DNA of 64,000 bases from Pseudomonas thivervalensis (GCF_001269655.1 NZ_LHVE01000020.1:186001-250000); one strand, 5' to 3'. Shown: positions 15,686 through 24,375, numbered from the stretch's first letter. A program made the numbers and translations. Notes: generated from the letters alone by a model not told the origin.

Positions 15686-16855
15686 ATGCCACTCGCCTTG
15701 CTTGCTTTGGCCGTTGCCGCTTTTGGCATCGGCACCACTGAATTCGTCATCATGGGACTCTTGCCCGATGTCGCCCGGGACCTGGCCGTGAGCATTCCCC
15801 AGGCCGGACTGCTGATCACCGGCTACGCCCTGGGCGTGGTGTTCGGCGCGCCGATCCTGGCGATCGGCACCGCCAACATGCCGCGCAAGGCCACGCTGCT
15901 GGGCATGACCCTGATGTTCATCCTCGGCAATGTGCTCTGCGCCCTGGCGCCGAACTACACCACGCTGATGGCCGCCCGGGTCATTACTGCGCTGTGTCAC
16001 GGAGCGTTCTTTGGCATTGGTTCGGTGGTGGCGGCCGGGCTGGTGGCGCCGAACAAACGGGCCCAGGCGATTGCCATGATGTTCACCGGCCTGACCCTGG
16101 CCAACGTGCTGGGCGTCCCGTTGGGCACGGCCCTGGGCCAATATGCCGGCTGGCGCTCGACCTTCTGGGCGGTCTCGATCATCGGCGTGATCGCCGCCAT
16201 TGCCCAATGGGTCTGGCTGCCCAAGGAGATCCCCATGGACAAAGCCAACCTGGCCAGCGAGTTCAAGGTTCTGGGCAAGGCCAACGTGTTGTTGGCGCTG
16301 GGCATGAGCGTGCTGGCTTCCACCAGTCTGTTCAGCGTGTTCACCTACATCGCGCCGATCCTGCAGGACATCACCGGTGTCAGCCCCCACGGCATTACCA
16401 TCATGTTGCTGTTGTTCGGTGTCGGCCTGACGGCCGGCAGTTTCCTCGGCGGGCGCCTGGCGGACCGGCGCCTGCTGCCTTCGTTGGTGGCCATGGCCCT
16501 GGCCGTGGTGCTGGTGCTGGCCGCGTTCAGCCAGACCAGCCGGTCGGTCATCCCGGCGGCGATCACCCTGGTGCTGTGGGGCGTCTTCGCCTTCGCCCTG
16601 TGTCCGATCCTGCAATTGCTGATCATCGACCAGGCTCACGAAGCCCCGAACCTAGGCTCGACCCTCAACCAGAGCGCATTCAACCTGGGCAATGCAGCCG
16701 GGGCCTGGATGGGTGGGTTGGTGGTGGGCAGTGGCGCCGACCTGGCGGATCTGCCGTGGACCGGCGCCCTGGTGGGCGGGCTGACCGTACTGACCGCGCT
16801 GTATTTTATTTATCGCCAGCGTCATCTTGGCGCGACGGCAGGCCTTGCCGACTGA
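15686..16855 (+). CDS. MFS transporter (AraJ/YdhP-type drug or sugar efflux family)
   Basis: A 389-residue protein with about twelve membrane segments. The N-terminus ALAVAAFGIGTTEFVIMGLLPDVA is the hallmark of the AraJ/YdhP/SotB-like efflux family, and the loop after helix 2 has GTANMPRK. A second half begins around LGKANVLLALGMSVLA. The ATG at 15686 is preferred to a TTG two codons upstream. Its 3' end overlaps the convergent FNT gene by 50 bases. It is preceded by a structured leader. The substrate is unknown. Confidence 0.9.
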   Translation: MPLALLALAVAAFGIGTTEFVIMGLLPDVARDLAVSIPQAGLLITGYALGVVFGAPILAIGTANMPRKATLLGMTLMFILGNVLCALAPNYTTLMAARVITALCHGAFFGIGSVVAAGLVAPNKRAQAIAMMFTGLTLANVLGVPLGTALGQYAGWRSTFWAVSIIGVIAAIAQWVWLPKEIPMDKANLASEFKVLGKANVLLALGMSVLASTSLFSVFTYIAPILQDITGVSPHGITIMLLLFGVGLTAGSFLGGRLADRRLLPSLVAMALAVVLVLAAFSQTSRSVIPAAITLVLWGVFAFALCPILQLLIIDQAHEAPNLGSTLNQSAFNLGNAAGAWMGGLVVGSGADLADLPWTGALVGGLTVLTALYFIYRQRHLGATAGLAD

Positions 16856-17690
16856 GGGGCGTATTGGTCTCGCTGCGCACCTGTGCGTGGCTGATCAGGG
16901 CGAAAATAAAACTGCCACCGATGATGTTCCCCGCCAGAGTCGGCGCGGCGAACACCATCCAGAAGTCTTCCCACGATAGCTGTCCGGCAAATACCAGGTA
17001 AGACACCTCGGCCGAGCCGACGACGATGTGGGTGAAATCTCCCAGCGCCATCAGATAAGTGATGAGGACAATAATCAGCATCTTGGCGCTTTCCATGGAC
17101 GGGATCATCCACACCATGGTGGCGATCATCCAGCCGGAAATGATGCCCTTGGCGAACATCTGGCCGGTGTCGTTCTCCATGACCTTGCGACCGATCTCCA
17201 GGAAGGCCAGATCGGTGCGCCGGTCAAAAATCGGCAAGTGCAGCATCACATAAGCCACCAACAAGGTGCCGCACAGGTTGCCCACCAGCACCACGCCCCA
17301 TAACCGGAACAATCGACCGAAGTTGCTCAACGTCGGCTTGCTCATGATCGGCAGCACGGCGGTCAGGGTGTTTTCGGTGAACAATTGCTGGCGCGCCAGG
17401 ATCACCGCGAGAAAGCCGGCGCAGTAACCGAAGCTGGCGATCACCTTGAAGCCCTCGTGGTCCGGTAGCCGGGAATTGAGCAGTCCCATCGCCATCAGCG
17501 ACAGGCCCATGGTCAACCCCGCCGCCAGGGCCGACCACCACAGCGCGGCTACGCTGCGCTCAAGCTCCTGATTGCCCTGGGTGCGAATGATTTCATGCAG
17601 TACAGCCGCCCGCGGCGGCTGGTTGCGGTCGACTTCATGCTGTTCCTGAGCCGAAAGGTCAGGGGTCTTGCCTTCTTTATGAGTGTCCAT
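16806..17690 (-). CDS. Formate/nitrite transporter (FNT) family protein, YfdC-like
   Basis: A 294-residue inner-membrane protein. A charged N-terminal tail of about 55 residues (DRNQPPRAAVLHEIIRTQG) precedes six hydrophobic segments. The family features F-x-x-G-x-x-I (FAKGIISGWMIA) and AAPTLAGNIIGGSFIFA near the end are visible. The long cytoplasmic N-terminus resembles E. coli YfdC rather than FocA. Family members are channels for small monovalent anions. The start at 17690 was chosen because sequence upstream of it is REPIN-derived. The last 50 bases overlap the MFS gene on the other strand. Confidence 0.85.
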   Translation of the reverse strand: MDTHKEGKTPDLSAQEQHEVDRNQPPRAAVLHEIIRTQGNQELERSVAALWWSALAAGLTMGLSLMAMGLLNSRLPDHEGFKVIASFGYCAGFLAVILARQQLFTENTLTAVLPIMSKPTLSNFGRLFRLWGVVLVGNLCGTLLVAYVMLHLPIFDRRTDLAFLEIGRKVMENDTGQMFAKGIISGWMIATMVWMIPSMESAKMLIIVLITYLMALGDFTHIVVGSAEVSYLVFAGQLSWEDFWMVFAAPTLAGNIIGGSFIFALISHAQVRSETNTPLSRQGLPSRQDDAGDK

Positions 17691-17763
17691 ACAGCTCCTG
17701 AACCCGTGGCGTGATGTATCTACGACACGCGGCGTCCGGAGCTGTTCAGTGCGGCCTGAACCG

Positions 17764-17859
17764 CCATCGCGAGCAGGCTCGCTCCCACAGGGGGACGGTG
17801 GTGAACACAAGTCTCTGATCAACCCGGGTTCAATGTGGGAGCGAGCCTGCTCGCGATGG
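17764..17859. repeat. REPIN family A
   Basis: Inverted arms ATCGCGAGCAGGCTCGCTCC and GGGAGCGAGCCTGCTCGCGA, with matching G-to-A style changes in both arms (CAGG/CCTG instead of CAAG/CTTG), so pairing is kept. Confidence 0.9.
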
Positions 17860-17873
17860 CAGCGCCGCCGATC

Positions 17874-18275
17874 TCACTCGACGGCATCGTCCTTGAACTG
17901 ATCCTTGACGTACTTGATCTCGGTCCGTCCATGAGGCGCGGGCAGGCCGTCTTCGCCGAGGTTGACGAAGACCATCTTCTCCACGGTCAGGATGCTCTTG
18001 CGGGTGATTTTGTTGCGCACCTCGCAGGTCAGGGTGATGGACGTGCGGCCAAACTCGGTGGCGGTGATGCCCAGCTCGATAATGTCGCCCTGGCGCGAAG
18101 CGCTGACGAAATTGATTTCCGAGATGTACTTGGTGACCACGCGCTGGTTGCCGAGCTGGACGATGGCGTAGATCGCCGCCTCCTCGTCGATCCAGCGCAA
18201 CAGGCTGCCGCCGAACAGCGTGCCGTTGGGGTTGAGGTCTTCGGGCTTGACCCATTTGCGGGTGTGGAAATTCAT
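17874..18275 (-). CDS. Acyl-CoA thioesterase, hotdog fold (YciA-like)
   Basis: A 133-residue single hotdog-domain protein. The signature LNPNGTLFGGSLLRWIDEEAA near residues 15-35 matches YciA/BFIT-type acyl-CoA hydrolases, including the catalytic acidic residue in the helix. EINFVSASRQGDIIELG follows as the next strand pair. The ATG at 18275 lies five bases after AGGAG, a better site than the GTG two codons earlier. It is divergent from ahcY. Confidence 0.9.
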   Translation of the reverse strand: MNFHTRKWVKPEDLNPNGTLFGGSLLRWIDEEAAIYAIVQLGNQRVVTKYISEINFVSASRQGDIIELGITATEFGRTSITLTCEVRNKITRKSILTVEKMVFVNLGEDGLPAPHGRTEIKYVKDQFKDDAVE

Positions 18276-18362
18276 GATCACTCCTGAGCGTCTGGCCGAT
18301 GGATTGCTGCATCATGGCAGACCCCACGGCCGGGCTCTACGTCGCGGGCCCTATGATGGTCA

Positions 18363-18383
18363 TCGGCAATTTCGATTTGCCGA
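18363..18383. promoter_or_regulatory. Inverted repeat upstream of the ahcY promoter
   Basis: TCGGCAA at 18363-18369 and its complement TTGCCGA at 18377-18383 flank seven bases. It lies just before the ahcY -35 region and in the divergent gap to the thioesterase gene. It could be an operator. It does not resemble the palindrome next to the ArsR gene. Confidence 0.35.
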
Positions 18384-18394
18384 CAGAAACCCTT

Positions 18395-18422
18395 TTGGAA
18401 GATCCGATTAGCCCGTTATAAT
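18395..18422 (+). promoter_or_regulatory. Probable sigma-70 promoter of ahcY
   Basis: A consensus -10 box TATAAT at 18417-18422 with TTGGAA at 18395-18400, 16 bases apart. Transcription would start near 18429, about 40 bases before the SAH aptamer. Confidence 0.7.
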
Positions 18423-18468
18423 CGCCACCGCTTTACCGGTCCACCCTTTGGACCGTTCCCGCCACCTG

Positions 18469-18589
18469 TCCGAGGGGCGCTGCAGCAGGCTCGACCTGTC
18501 AGGCTCGGATGGGGCGTTGTTTGTACGGGGCTACCCGCACGGACACTAAACGCACAACGGCGCCCATTCGCATACATTACGAATGGAGG
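18469..18589 (+). promoter_or_regulatory. SAH riboswitch with ahcY ribosome binding site
   Basis: The aptamer spans 18469-18565. TCCGAG (18469-18474) pairs with CTCGGA (18504-18509), and GGGCGC (18475-18480) pairs with GCGCCC (18560-18565) in a pseudoknot-like arrangement. The conserved GCTGCA after the first stem, CAGGCTCGG and AACGGCGC segments fit the known SAH riboswitch, which in Pseudomonas sits before ahcY and turns it on. Downstream, CATTCG (18565-18570) and CGAATG (18580-18585) can form a hairpin covering the edge of the GGAGG site at 18585-18589. It would compete with the 3' aptamer strand, so the switch probably acts on translation. Confidence 0.9.
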
Positions 18590-18595
18590 CTCTTC

Positions 18596-20005
18596 ATGAG
18601 CGCTGTCATCACGCCTGCTGCTTTTACCGACTACAAAGTCGCCGACATGTCCCTGGCTGCCTGGGGCCGTCGCGAAATCATCATCGCCGAATCCGAAATG
18701 CCAGCCCTGATGGGCCTGCGCCGCAAATACTCTGGCGAACAGCCATTGAAGGGCGCGAAAATCCTCGGCTGCATCCACATGACCATCCAGACCGCCGTGC
18801 TGATCGAAACCCTGGTTGCCCTGGGTGCCGAAGTGCGCTGGTCGTCCTGCAACATCTTCTCGACCCAGGACCAGGCCGCTGCCGCCATCGCCGCCGCCGG
18901 TATCCCGGTTTTCGCCTGGAAAGGCGAGACCGAGCAAGAGTACGAGTGGTGCCTGGAGCAGACCATCCTCAAGGATGGCCAGCCGTGGGACACCAACATG
19001 ATCCTCGACGACGGCGGCGACCTGACCGAGCTGCTGCACAAGAAATACCCGGCCGTACTGGACAAGGTCCATGGCGTGACCGAAGAAACCACCACTGGCG
19101 TACACCGCCTGCTGGACATGCTGGCCAAGGGCGAGCTGAAAATCCCGGCCATCAACGTCAACGACTCGGTGACCAAGAGCAAGAACGACAACAAGTATGG
19201 CTGCCGTCACAGCCTCAACGACGCCATCAAGCGCGGCACCGACCACCTGTTGTCGGGCAAGCAGGCGCTGGTGATCGGCTACGGTGACGTGGGCAAGGGT
19301 TCGGCCCAGTCCCTGCGCCAGGAAGGCATGATCGTCAAGGTGTCCGAAGTCGACCCGATCTGCGCCATGCAAGCCTGCATGGACGGTTTCGAGCTGGTTT
19401 CGCCGTTCATCGACGGGATCAACGACGGCACCGAAGGCAGCATCGACAAGGCGCTGCTGGGCAAGATCGATCTGATCGTGACCACCACCGGCAACGTCAA
19501 TGTCTGCGACGCCAACATGCTCAAGGCCCTGAAGAAGCGCGCCGTGGTCTGCAACATCGGTCACTTCGACAATGAAATCGACACCGCTTTCATGCGCAAG
19601 AACTGGGCATGGGAAGAAGTCAAGCCACAGGTCCACAAGGTGCACCGCACCGGCACTGGCAGCTTCGACCCACAGAACGACGACTACCTGATCCTGCTGG
19701 CCGAAGGCCGCCTGGTTAACCTGGGCAACGCCACCGGTCACCCAAGCCGCATCATGGACGGTTCGTTCGCCAACCAGGTCCTGGCCCAGATCTTCCTGTT
19801 CGGCCAGAAATACGCCGACCTGTCGCCGGCCCAGAAAGCCGAGCGCCTGACCGTGGAAGTCCTGCCGAAGAAACTCGACGAAGAAGTGGCCCTGGAAATG
19901 GTCCGCGGATTCGGCGGCGTGGTCACCCAGCTGACCAAGCAGCAGGCTGACTACATCGGCGTCACCGTCGAAGGCCCGTTCAAGCCGCACGCTTACCGCT
20001 ACTGA
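18596..20005 (+). CDS. ahcY: Adenosylhomocysteinase
   Basis: Hydrolyses S-adenosylhomocysteine to adenosine and homocysteine, closing the methylation cycle. The 469-residue product begins MSAVITPAAFTDYKVADMSL. The substrate-binding HMTIQTAVLIETL segment and the NAD-binding motif VIGYGDVGKGSAQS are intact, and the C-terminus ends FKPHAYRY as expected. The ATG at 18596 follows GGAGG. A riboswitch for its own substrate precedes it, a hairpin terminator follows, and metF lies downstream. Confidence 0.98.
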   Translation: MSAVITPAAFTDYKVADMSLAAWGRREIIIAESEMPALMGLRRKYSGEQPLKGAKILGCIHMTIQTAVLIETLVALGAEVRWSSCNIFSTQDQAAAAIAAAGIPVFAWKGETEQEYEWCLEQTILKDGQPWDTNMILDDGGDLTELLHKKYPAVLDKVHGVTEETTTGVHRLLDMLAKGELKIPAINVNDSVTKSKNDNKYGCRHSLNDAIKRGTDHLLSGKQALVIGYGDVGKGSAQSLRQEGMIVKVSEVDPICAMQACMDGFELVSPFIDGINDGTEGSIDKALLGKIDLIVTTTGNVNVCDANMLKALKKRAVVCNIGHFDNEIDTAFMRKNWAWEEVKPQVHKVHRTGTGSFDPQNDDYLILLAEGRLVNLGNATGHPSRIMDGSFANQVLAQIFLFGQKYADLSPAQKAERLTVEVLPKKLDEEVALEMVRGFGGVVTQLTKQQADYIGVTVEGPFKPHAYRY

Positions 20006-20012
20006 TCGGCGC

Positions 20013-20039
20013 TGCTCCCCCGTGGGAGCAGGCTTTTTG
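20013..20039 (+). terminator. Terminator after ahcY
   Basis: Stem TGCTCCC/GGGAGCA with a CCGT-type loop followed by GGCTTTTT. It merges directly into the next REPIN arm. Confidence 0.75.
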
Positions 20040-20126
20040 TGGGAGCGAGCTTGCTCGCGATGCAGACACCTCGGTCCAGCTGTCAGACCGAGGCGACGCC
20101 AATCGCGAGCAAGCTCGCTCCCACAC
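20038..20126. repeat. REPIN family A
   Basis: Inverted arms GTGGGAGCGAGCTTGCTCGC at 20040-20060 and GCGAGCAAGCTCGCTCCCAC at 20104-20124, between ahcY and metF. Confidence 0.9.
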
Positions 20127-20188
20127 AAGCCCGCCGCTCAAGGGTATGTGCAGGTCTCTCCGGCCTACGAGTTTCCAAGGATATGACC

Positions 20189-21034
20189 ATGTCCCAAGAC
20201 CGTCGCTACAGCTTCGAGTTCTTCCCGACGAAGACCGATGCTGGGCATGAAAAACTGATCGCCACTGCCCGCCAGTTGGCCAGCTACAACCCCGACTTCT
20301 TCTCCTGCACCTACGGTGCCGGCGGCTCGACCCGTGACCGCACCCTGAACACCGTGTTGCAGCTCGAAAGCGAAGTCAAAGTCCCCGCGGCCCCGCACCT
20401 GTCCTGCGTCGGCGATAGCAAGGACGACCTGCGCAGCCTGTTGACCCAGTACAAGGCCGCGGGCATCAAGCGCATCGTTGCCCTGCGTGGCGACCTGCCG
20501 TCGGGCATGGGCATGGCCAGCGGCGAGCTGCGCCACGCCAACGAACTGGTGAGCTTCATTCGTGAAGAAACCGGCGAGCACTTCCACATCGAAGTGGCGG
20601 CGTATCCGGAAATGCACCCGCAAGCGCGCAATTTCGAAGACGATCTTCGCAACTTCGTGCGCAAGGCCAACGCTGGCGCCGACAGCGCGATCACCCAGTA
20701 CTTCTTTAATGCCGACAGTTATTTTTACTTCGTCGACCGTATCCGCAAGCTGGGCGTCGATATTCCTGTGGTGCCGGGAATCATGCCGATCACCAACTAC
20801 AGCAAGCTGGCACGCTTCTCCGACGCCTGCGGCGCAGAGATCCCGCGCTGGGTCCGCAAGCAGTTGGAAGCCTATGGTGACGACGCCTCCAGCATCCAAA
20901 GCTTCGGCGAGGAAGTCATTACGCAAATGTGCGAGCGTTTGTTGCAAGGCGGCGCACCGGGGCTGCATTTCTATACGCTTAATCAGGCCGAGCCTAGCCT
21001 GGCGGTATGGAACAACCTCAAGCTGCCGCGTTGA
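20189..21034 (+). CDS. metF: 5,10-methylenetetrahydrofolate reductase
   Basis: An FAD-dependent TIM-barrel enzyme of 281 residues supplying methyltetrahydrofolate for methionine synthesis. The N-terminus MSQDRRYSFEFFPTKTDAG has the conserved FEFFPPK-like motif, followed by SCTYGAGGSTRD and the GDLPSGMGM loop. The second of two close ATG codons (20189) is used because AAGGA lies seven bases before it. It follows ahcY after a terminator and REPIN, so it may have its own promoter. A strong terminator follows. Confidence 0.96.
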   Translation: MSQDRRYSFEFFPTKTDAGHEKLIATARQLASYNPDFFSCTYGAGGSTRDRTLNTVLQLESEVKVPAAPHLSCVGDSKDDLRSLLTQYKAAGIKRIVALRGDLPSGMGMASGELRHANELVSFIREETGEHFHIEVAAYPEMHPQARNFEDDLRNFVRKANAGADSAITQYFFNADSYFYFVDRIRKLGVDIPVVPGIMPITNYSKLARFSDACGAEIPRWVRKQLEAYGDDASSIQSFGEEVITQMCERLLQGGAPGLHFYTLNQAEPSLAVWNNLKLPR

Positions 21035-21056
21035 AGGCTTGATGCGGTGATACAAA

Positions 21057-21085
21057 GGGGCCTTGGCGAAAACCAAGGCCTTTTT
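21057..21085 (+). terminator. Terminator after metF
   Basis: Stem GGCCTTGG/CCAAGGCC around CGAAAA, followed by TTTTT. Confidence 0.93.
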
Positions 21086-21235
21086 CATTCAGCGGTTTCC
21101 TGCCTTGAACAAAAGCGTTCACATCGGCTGAACGCCACGAGGCCTTCCATGAGCAGCAAAGGCAGGCAAAAGGCAACCAAGGCGCAAGCCAGAGCGCTCT
21201 AGCTATTTGATGAGATCTCGTCGTAACCTCAGGCC

Positions 21236-21988
21236 ATGCCCGTTATTGTCCAGCTGCTGACCTCTCTTCTCCTCTTGTGCCTGAGCATGACCGCCCAGGC
21301 CGAGAAGCTGCGCATTGTCACCGAGCCTTGGGCGCCTTATGTCTACGAAGAGAACGGCAAGATGCTGGGCCTGGACTACGAAACCACGGCCATTGTGTTC
21401 AAGCGCCTGGGCATCGACGTGGAATGGCAGTTCCTGCCCTGGAAGCGCTGCCTGGCGATGCTGGAACAAGGATTGGCGGACGGCGCGCTGGACATTTTCC
21501 ACAGCAATGAGCGCGATGCCCTGCTGCTTTACCCCAGCGAACCGCTGTCGGACGTGGAATTCGTGATGTTCTATGCCAATGCCCGGCCCCACCCGTTCCG
21601 CACGCTAGAAGACCTGGGCGGCCTGACTGTCGGGACCTCGCCTGGTTACCTGTACAGCCAGGCCTTCAGGGAATCGACCCTGTTCACCCGTGAAACAGCG
21701 CCGACCCACGAAGCCAATTTCGGTAAGTTGCAACTGGGCCGGATCGACCTGCTCATCACCGACCGCAGGGTCGGCCGGCATGTGCTCAAGCAGATGCAGC
21801 TGGGCGACCAGATCACTGAAAACCCGACGGTAGTGAGCCGTCAAAGCCAATACCTGGCGGTGCGGCGCAACGCCGGCATGGATTTGCTGGTGCAACGCTT
21901 CGGCGCCGAACTCAAGCGTTTCAAGCGCGAACCGGCCTATGCCGAACTGAGCGCCCGCTACGGTGCCGGCCCACCGGGTCAGTACTGA
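21236..21988 (+). CDS. Periplasmic solute-binding protein, amino-acid type (SBP_bac_3)
   Basis: A 250-residue secreted protein. Residues 1-22 are a signal peptide ending AQA. The mature part begins EKLRIVTEPWAPYVYEENGKMLGLDYE, typical of the family 3 solute-binding fold, and continues with VEWQFLPWKRCLAMLEQGLADG and DILHS-like hinge segments. The C-terminal lobe contains the GTSPGYLYSQAF segment. Orphan proteins of this type occur in many copies in Pseudomonas and often lack transporter partners. No permease gene is adjacent, so the ligand is unknown. Confidence 0.85.
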   Translation: MPVIVQLLTSLLLLCLSMTAQAEKLRIVTEPWAPYVYEENGKMLGLDYETTAIVFKRLGIDVEWQFLPWKRCLAMLEQGLADGALDIFHSNERDALLLYPSEPLSDVEFVMFYANARPHPFRTLEDLGGLTVGTSPGYLYSQAFRESTLFTRETAPTHEANFGKLQLGRIDLLITDRRVGRHVLKQMQLGDQITENPTVVSRQSQYLAVRRNAGMDLLVQRFGAELKRFKREPAYAELSARYGAGPPGQY

Positions 21989-22035
21989 AATAAACCGTTG
22001 AGCAGCAGGAAAGCGGCGCGCGGCGTTTGCTCTGT

Positions 22036-22199
22036 TATACTCCGGCCTTCCCGCCAGGCTCACGCCCGGACGCCCGGCCTTGTAAAAGGCATCCCGACAC
22101 CGCTACAGCGCAGCCTACAGCCCGCGCGAGCCTTGTCCGGACCCGCCTTCGAGGCCCGGCAGGACCGGACGGGATGACGTCTTTTTGTTGAACGTCATT
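22036..22199 (+). promoter_or_regulatory. Promoter and long structured leader of rhlE
   Basis: A -10 box TATACT at 22036-22041 lies about 200 bases before the rhlE start, with no clear -35. The leader can form GTCCGG/CCGGAC (22135-22170) and, close to the gene, GATGACGT pairing with ACGTCATT (22173-22199) around a T-rich loop. Long leaders are common for RNA helicase genes controlled by cold or by their own product. Regulation here is inference. Confidence 0.4.
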
Positions 22200-22254
22200 C
22201 GCGCCCGGCAAGACTATCCCATTGGGCCAGGCCCTCACTAAAACAGGATTACTC

Positions 22255-24129
22255 ATGTCCTTTGCTTCCCTCGGTCTCTCCGAGGCTTTAGTCGGCGCCA
22301 TCGAAGCCGCCGGCTATACCCAGCCTACCCCGGTGCAACAGCGGGCCATTCCCGCCGTGTTGCAAGGTCGCGACCTGATGGTCGCGGCGCAGACAGGTAC
22401 TGGTAAAACCGGCGGTTTCGCCCTTCCGATCCTGGAGCGGTTGTTTCCCAACGGTCACCCAGACAAATCCCAGCGTCATGGCCCGCGCCAACCGCGCGTA
22501 CTGGTCCTGACCCCAACCCGCGAACTGGCGGCCCAGGTACACGAGAGCTTCAAGATCTATGCTCGCGACCTGAAGTTCGTCAGCGCCTGCATTTTTGGCG
22601 GCGTCGGCATGAACCCCCAGGTTCAGGCCATGTCCCGTGGTGTCGATGTACTGGTGGCCTGCCCCGGTCGCCTGCTGGACCTGGCGGGCCAGGGCAGCGT
22701 CGATTTGTCCCACGTTGAAATCCTCGTGCTGGACGAAGCCGACCGCATGCTCGACATGGGCTTTGTCCATGACGTGAAGAAAGTCCTCGCCCGCCTGCCC
22801 GCCAAGCGCCAGAACCTGCTGTTTTCGGCAACGTTCTCCAAGGACATCACCGACCTGGCCGGCAAGCTGCTGCACAACCCGGAGCGCATCGAAGTCACGC
22901 CGCCGAACACCACGGTCGAGCGTATCGAGCAGCGCGTGTTCCGCCTGGCGGCCAGCCACAAGCGTGCCCTGCTGGCGCACCTGATTACCGCCGGTGCCTG
23001 GGAACAGGTCCTGGTCTTCACCCGCACCAAGCACGGCGCCAACCGCCTGGCCGAGTACCTGGACAAACATGGCCTGCCGGCCGTGGCGATCCACGGGAAC
23101 AAGAGCCAGAACGCCCGTACCAAGGCCCTGGCCGACTTCAAGGCCGGCGAAGTGCGCATCCTGGTGGCCACCGACATCGCGGCCCGCGGCCTGGACATCG
23201 ACCAGTTGCCCCACGTGGTCAACTTCGAGCTGCCGAACGTCGATGAAGATTACGTTCACCGTATCGGCCGTACCGGTCGGGCCGGTCGTTCGGGCGAGGC
23301 GATCTCGCTGGTCGCGCCGGACGAAGAAAAGCTGCTCAAAAGCATCGAGCGCATGACCAAGCAGAAAATCGCCGACGGCGACCTGATGGGCTTCGATGCC
23401 AGCACCATCGAGGCCGAGAAGCCTGAAGTGCGCGAACGTCCGGATGTGCGCAATCCGCGTAATGCCCGTGGCCCGCGCGGCGACGGTCCGAATGGCGGCG
23501 GTGGTGGCGGCGGTCGCAAAGACAAAGGCAAGGACAAGGGCAAGGAAAAGTCGGCCAGCAACAGCAACAGCAACGGCCGCGGCGAACGCCCTGCCCGCGA
23601 GCAGAAGCCCCGCGAAGGCACTCCGGCCCGTGAACAACAGCGCCCGGCCCCACGCGCGGCAGCCGATCGTGCTCCGGACGAGTTCCTGGACGACGATGTC
23701 GATAACTTCGGTAACCGCGTCGACTACGTGCCGCAGCAGAAACCGGCCCAAGGCCGTGGTCGCCGTCCGGGTGCCCCGGCACAGGGCGCAGGCGCAGGCG
23801 CTCCGCGCAGTGGCCAGCCACAGGGTCGCCAGAACGGTCCGCGCAACAGCAACGGTTCGTCCACCGGCACGCCACCGGCCAAGCGCAGCGGCCCACGCAA
23901 CGGTGCCCCGCGTGACGGCCAGGCCCGTCGCGACGACACCCGCCCACGCCGCCCGGCCCGTGACGACCAGCCTCGCCAGGAACCCGCCGTGCAGAACCCG
24001 CGCAGCAACCAGCCGAAGATCATGCACAAGGAATCGAAAGCCGATCGTTTCCCGACGCCTGAACAGCTGGATCAACTGCCAAGCCGTCCGCGCGGCGAAA
24101 AACCGGCCTTGCTGACACGCAATCGCTGA
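22255..24129 (+). CDS. rhlE: DEAD-box RNA helicase RhlE
   Basis: A 624-residue ATP-dependent RNA helicase. The Q motif (TQPTPVQQRAIP) lies near residues 23-34, Walker A AQTGTGKT at 45-52, the DEAD box VLDEADRMLDMG at 158-169, then FSATF, the ARGLDID segment and HRIGRTGRAGR. From about residue 400 to the end is a long low-complexity tail rich in Arg, Gly, Pro, Asn and Lys (GGGGGGRKDKGKDKGKEK, many RP and PR pairs), which should be disordered and bind RNA. RhlE-type helicases act on ribosome assembly and RNA decay. The start at 22255 follows AGGA and gives MSFASLGLSEALV. Confidence 0.95.
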   Translation: MSFASLGLSEALVGAIEAAGYTQPTPVQQRAIPAVLQGRDLMVAAQTGTGKTGGFALPILERLFPNGHPDKSQRHGPRQPRVLVLTPTRELAAQVHESFKIYARDLKFVSACIFGGVGMNPQVQAMSRGVDVLVACPGRLLDLAGQGSVDLSHVEILVLDEADRMLDMGFVHDVKKVLARLPAKRQNLLFSATFSKDITDLAGKLLHNPERIEVTPPNTTVERIEQRVFRLAASHKRALLAHLITAGAWEQVLVFTRTKHGANRLAEYLDKHGLPAVAIHGNKSQNARTKALADFKAGEVRILVATDIAARGLDIDQLPHVVNFELPNVDEDYVHRIGRTGRAGRSGEAISLVAPDEEKLLKSIERMTKQKIADGDLMGFDASTIEAEKPEVRERPDVRNPRNARGPRGDGPNGGGGGGGRKDKGKDKGKEKSASNSNSNGRGERPAREQKPREGTPAREQQRPAPRAAADRAPDEFLDDDVDNFGNRVDYVPQQKPAQGRGRRPGAPAQGAGAGAPRSGQPQGRQNGPRNSNGSSTGTPPAKRSGPRNGAPRDGQARRDDTRPRRPARDDQPRQEPAVQNPRSNQPKIMHKESKADRFPTPEQLDQLPSRPRGEKPALLTRNR

Positions 24130-24145
24130 GTTTTCCAAAGCCTTG

Positions 24146-24184
24146 AAAAATGCCCCGGGTCTCGCGACCTGGGGCATTTTTTTT
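24146..24184 (+). terminator. Terminator after rhlE
   Basis: AAAAATGCCCCGGGTC pairs with GACCTGGGGCATTTTT around CTCGC, ending in eight T residues. It may work in both directions. Confidence 0.92.
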
Positions 24185-24202
24185 GGCCCAACACCATTCC
24201 AA

Positions 24203-24293
24203 ATGTGGGAGCGAGCCTGCTCGCGATAGCGGTGCTTCAGTCAACATCAATGCGACAGAGCTGACGCCATCGCGAGCAAGCTCGCTCCCACAG
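24203..24293. repeat. REPIN family A
   Basis: Arms GTGGGAGCGAGCCTGCTCGC (24204-24226) and GCGAGCAAGCTCGCTCCCAC (24270-24291). The central bases differ between arms. It lies between two terminators. Confidence 0.88.
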
Positions 24294-24323
24294 GGCCCTC
24301 CGTATCGCCGGAATCCGCGCAAT

Positions 24324-24361
24324 AAAAAACGCCCCTGGTCGCAAGACCCGGGGCGTTTTTT
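24324..24361 (-). terminator. Terminator after yceI (bidirectional)
   Basis: AAAAAACGCCCCTGGTC pairs with GACCCGGGGCGTTTTTT around GCAA. It ends the yceI unit on the minus strand and could also stop plus-strand transcripts. Confidence 0.9.
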
Positions 24362-24375
24362 GTCAGGCGCGAAAG

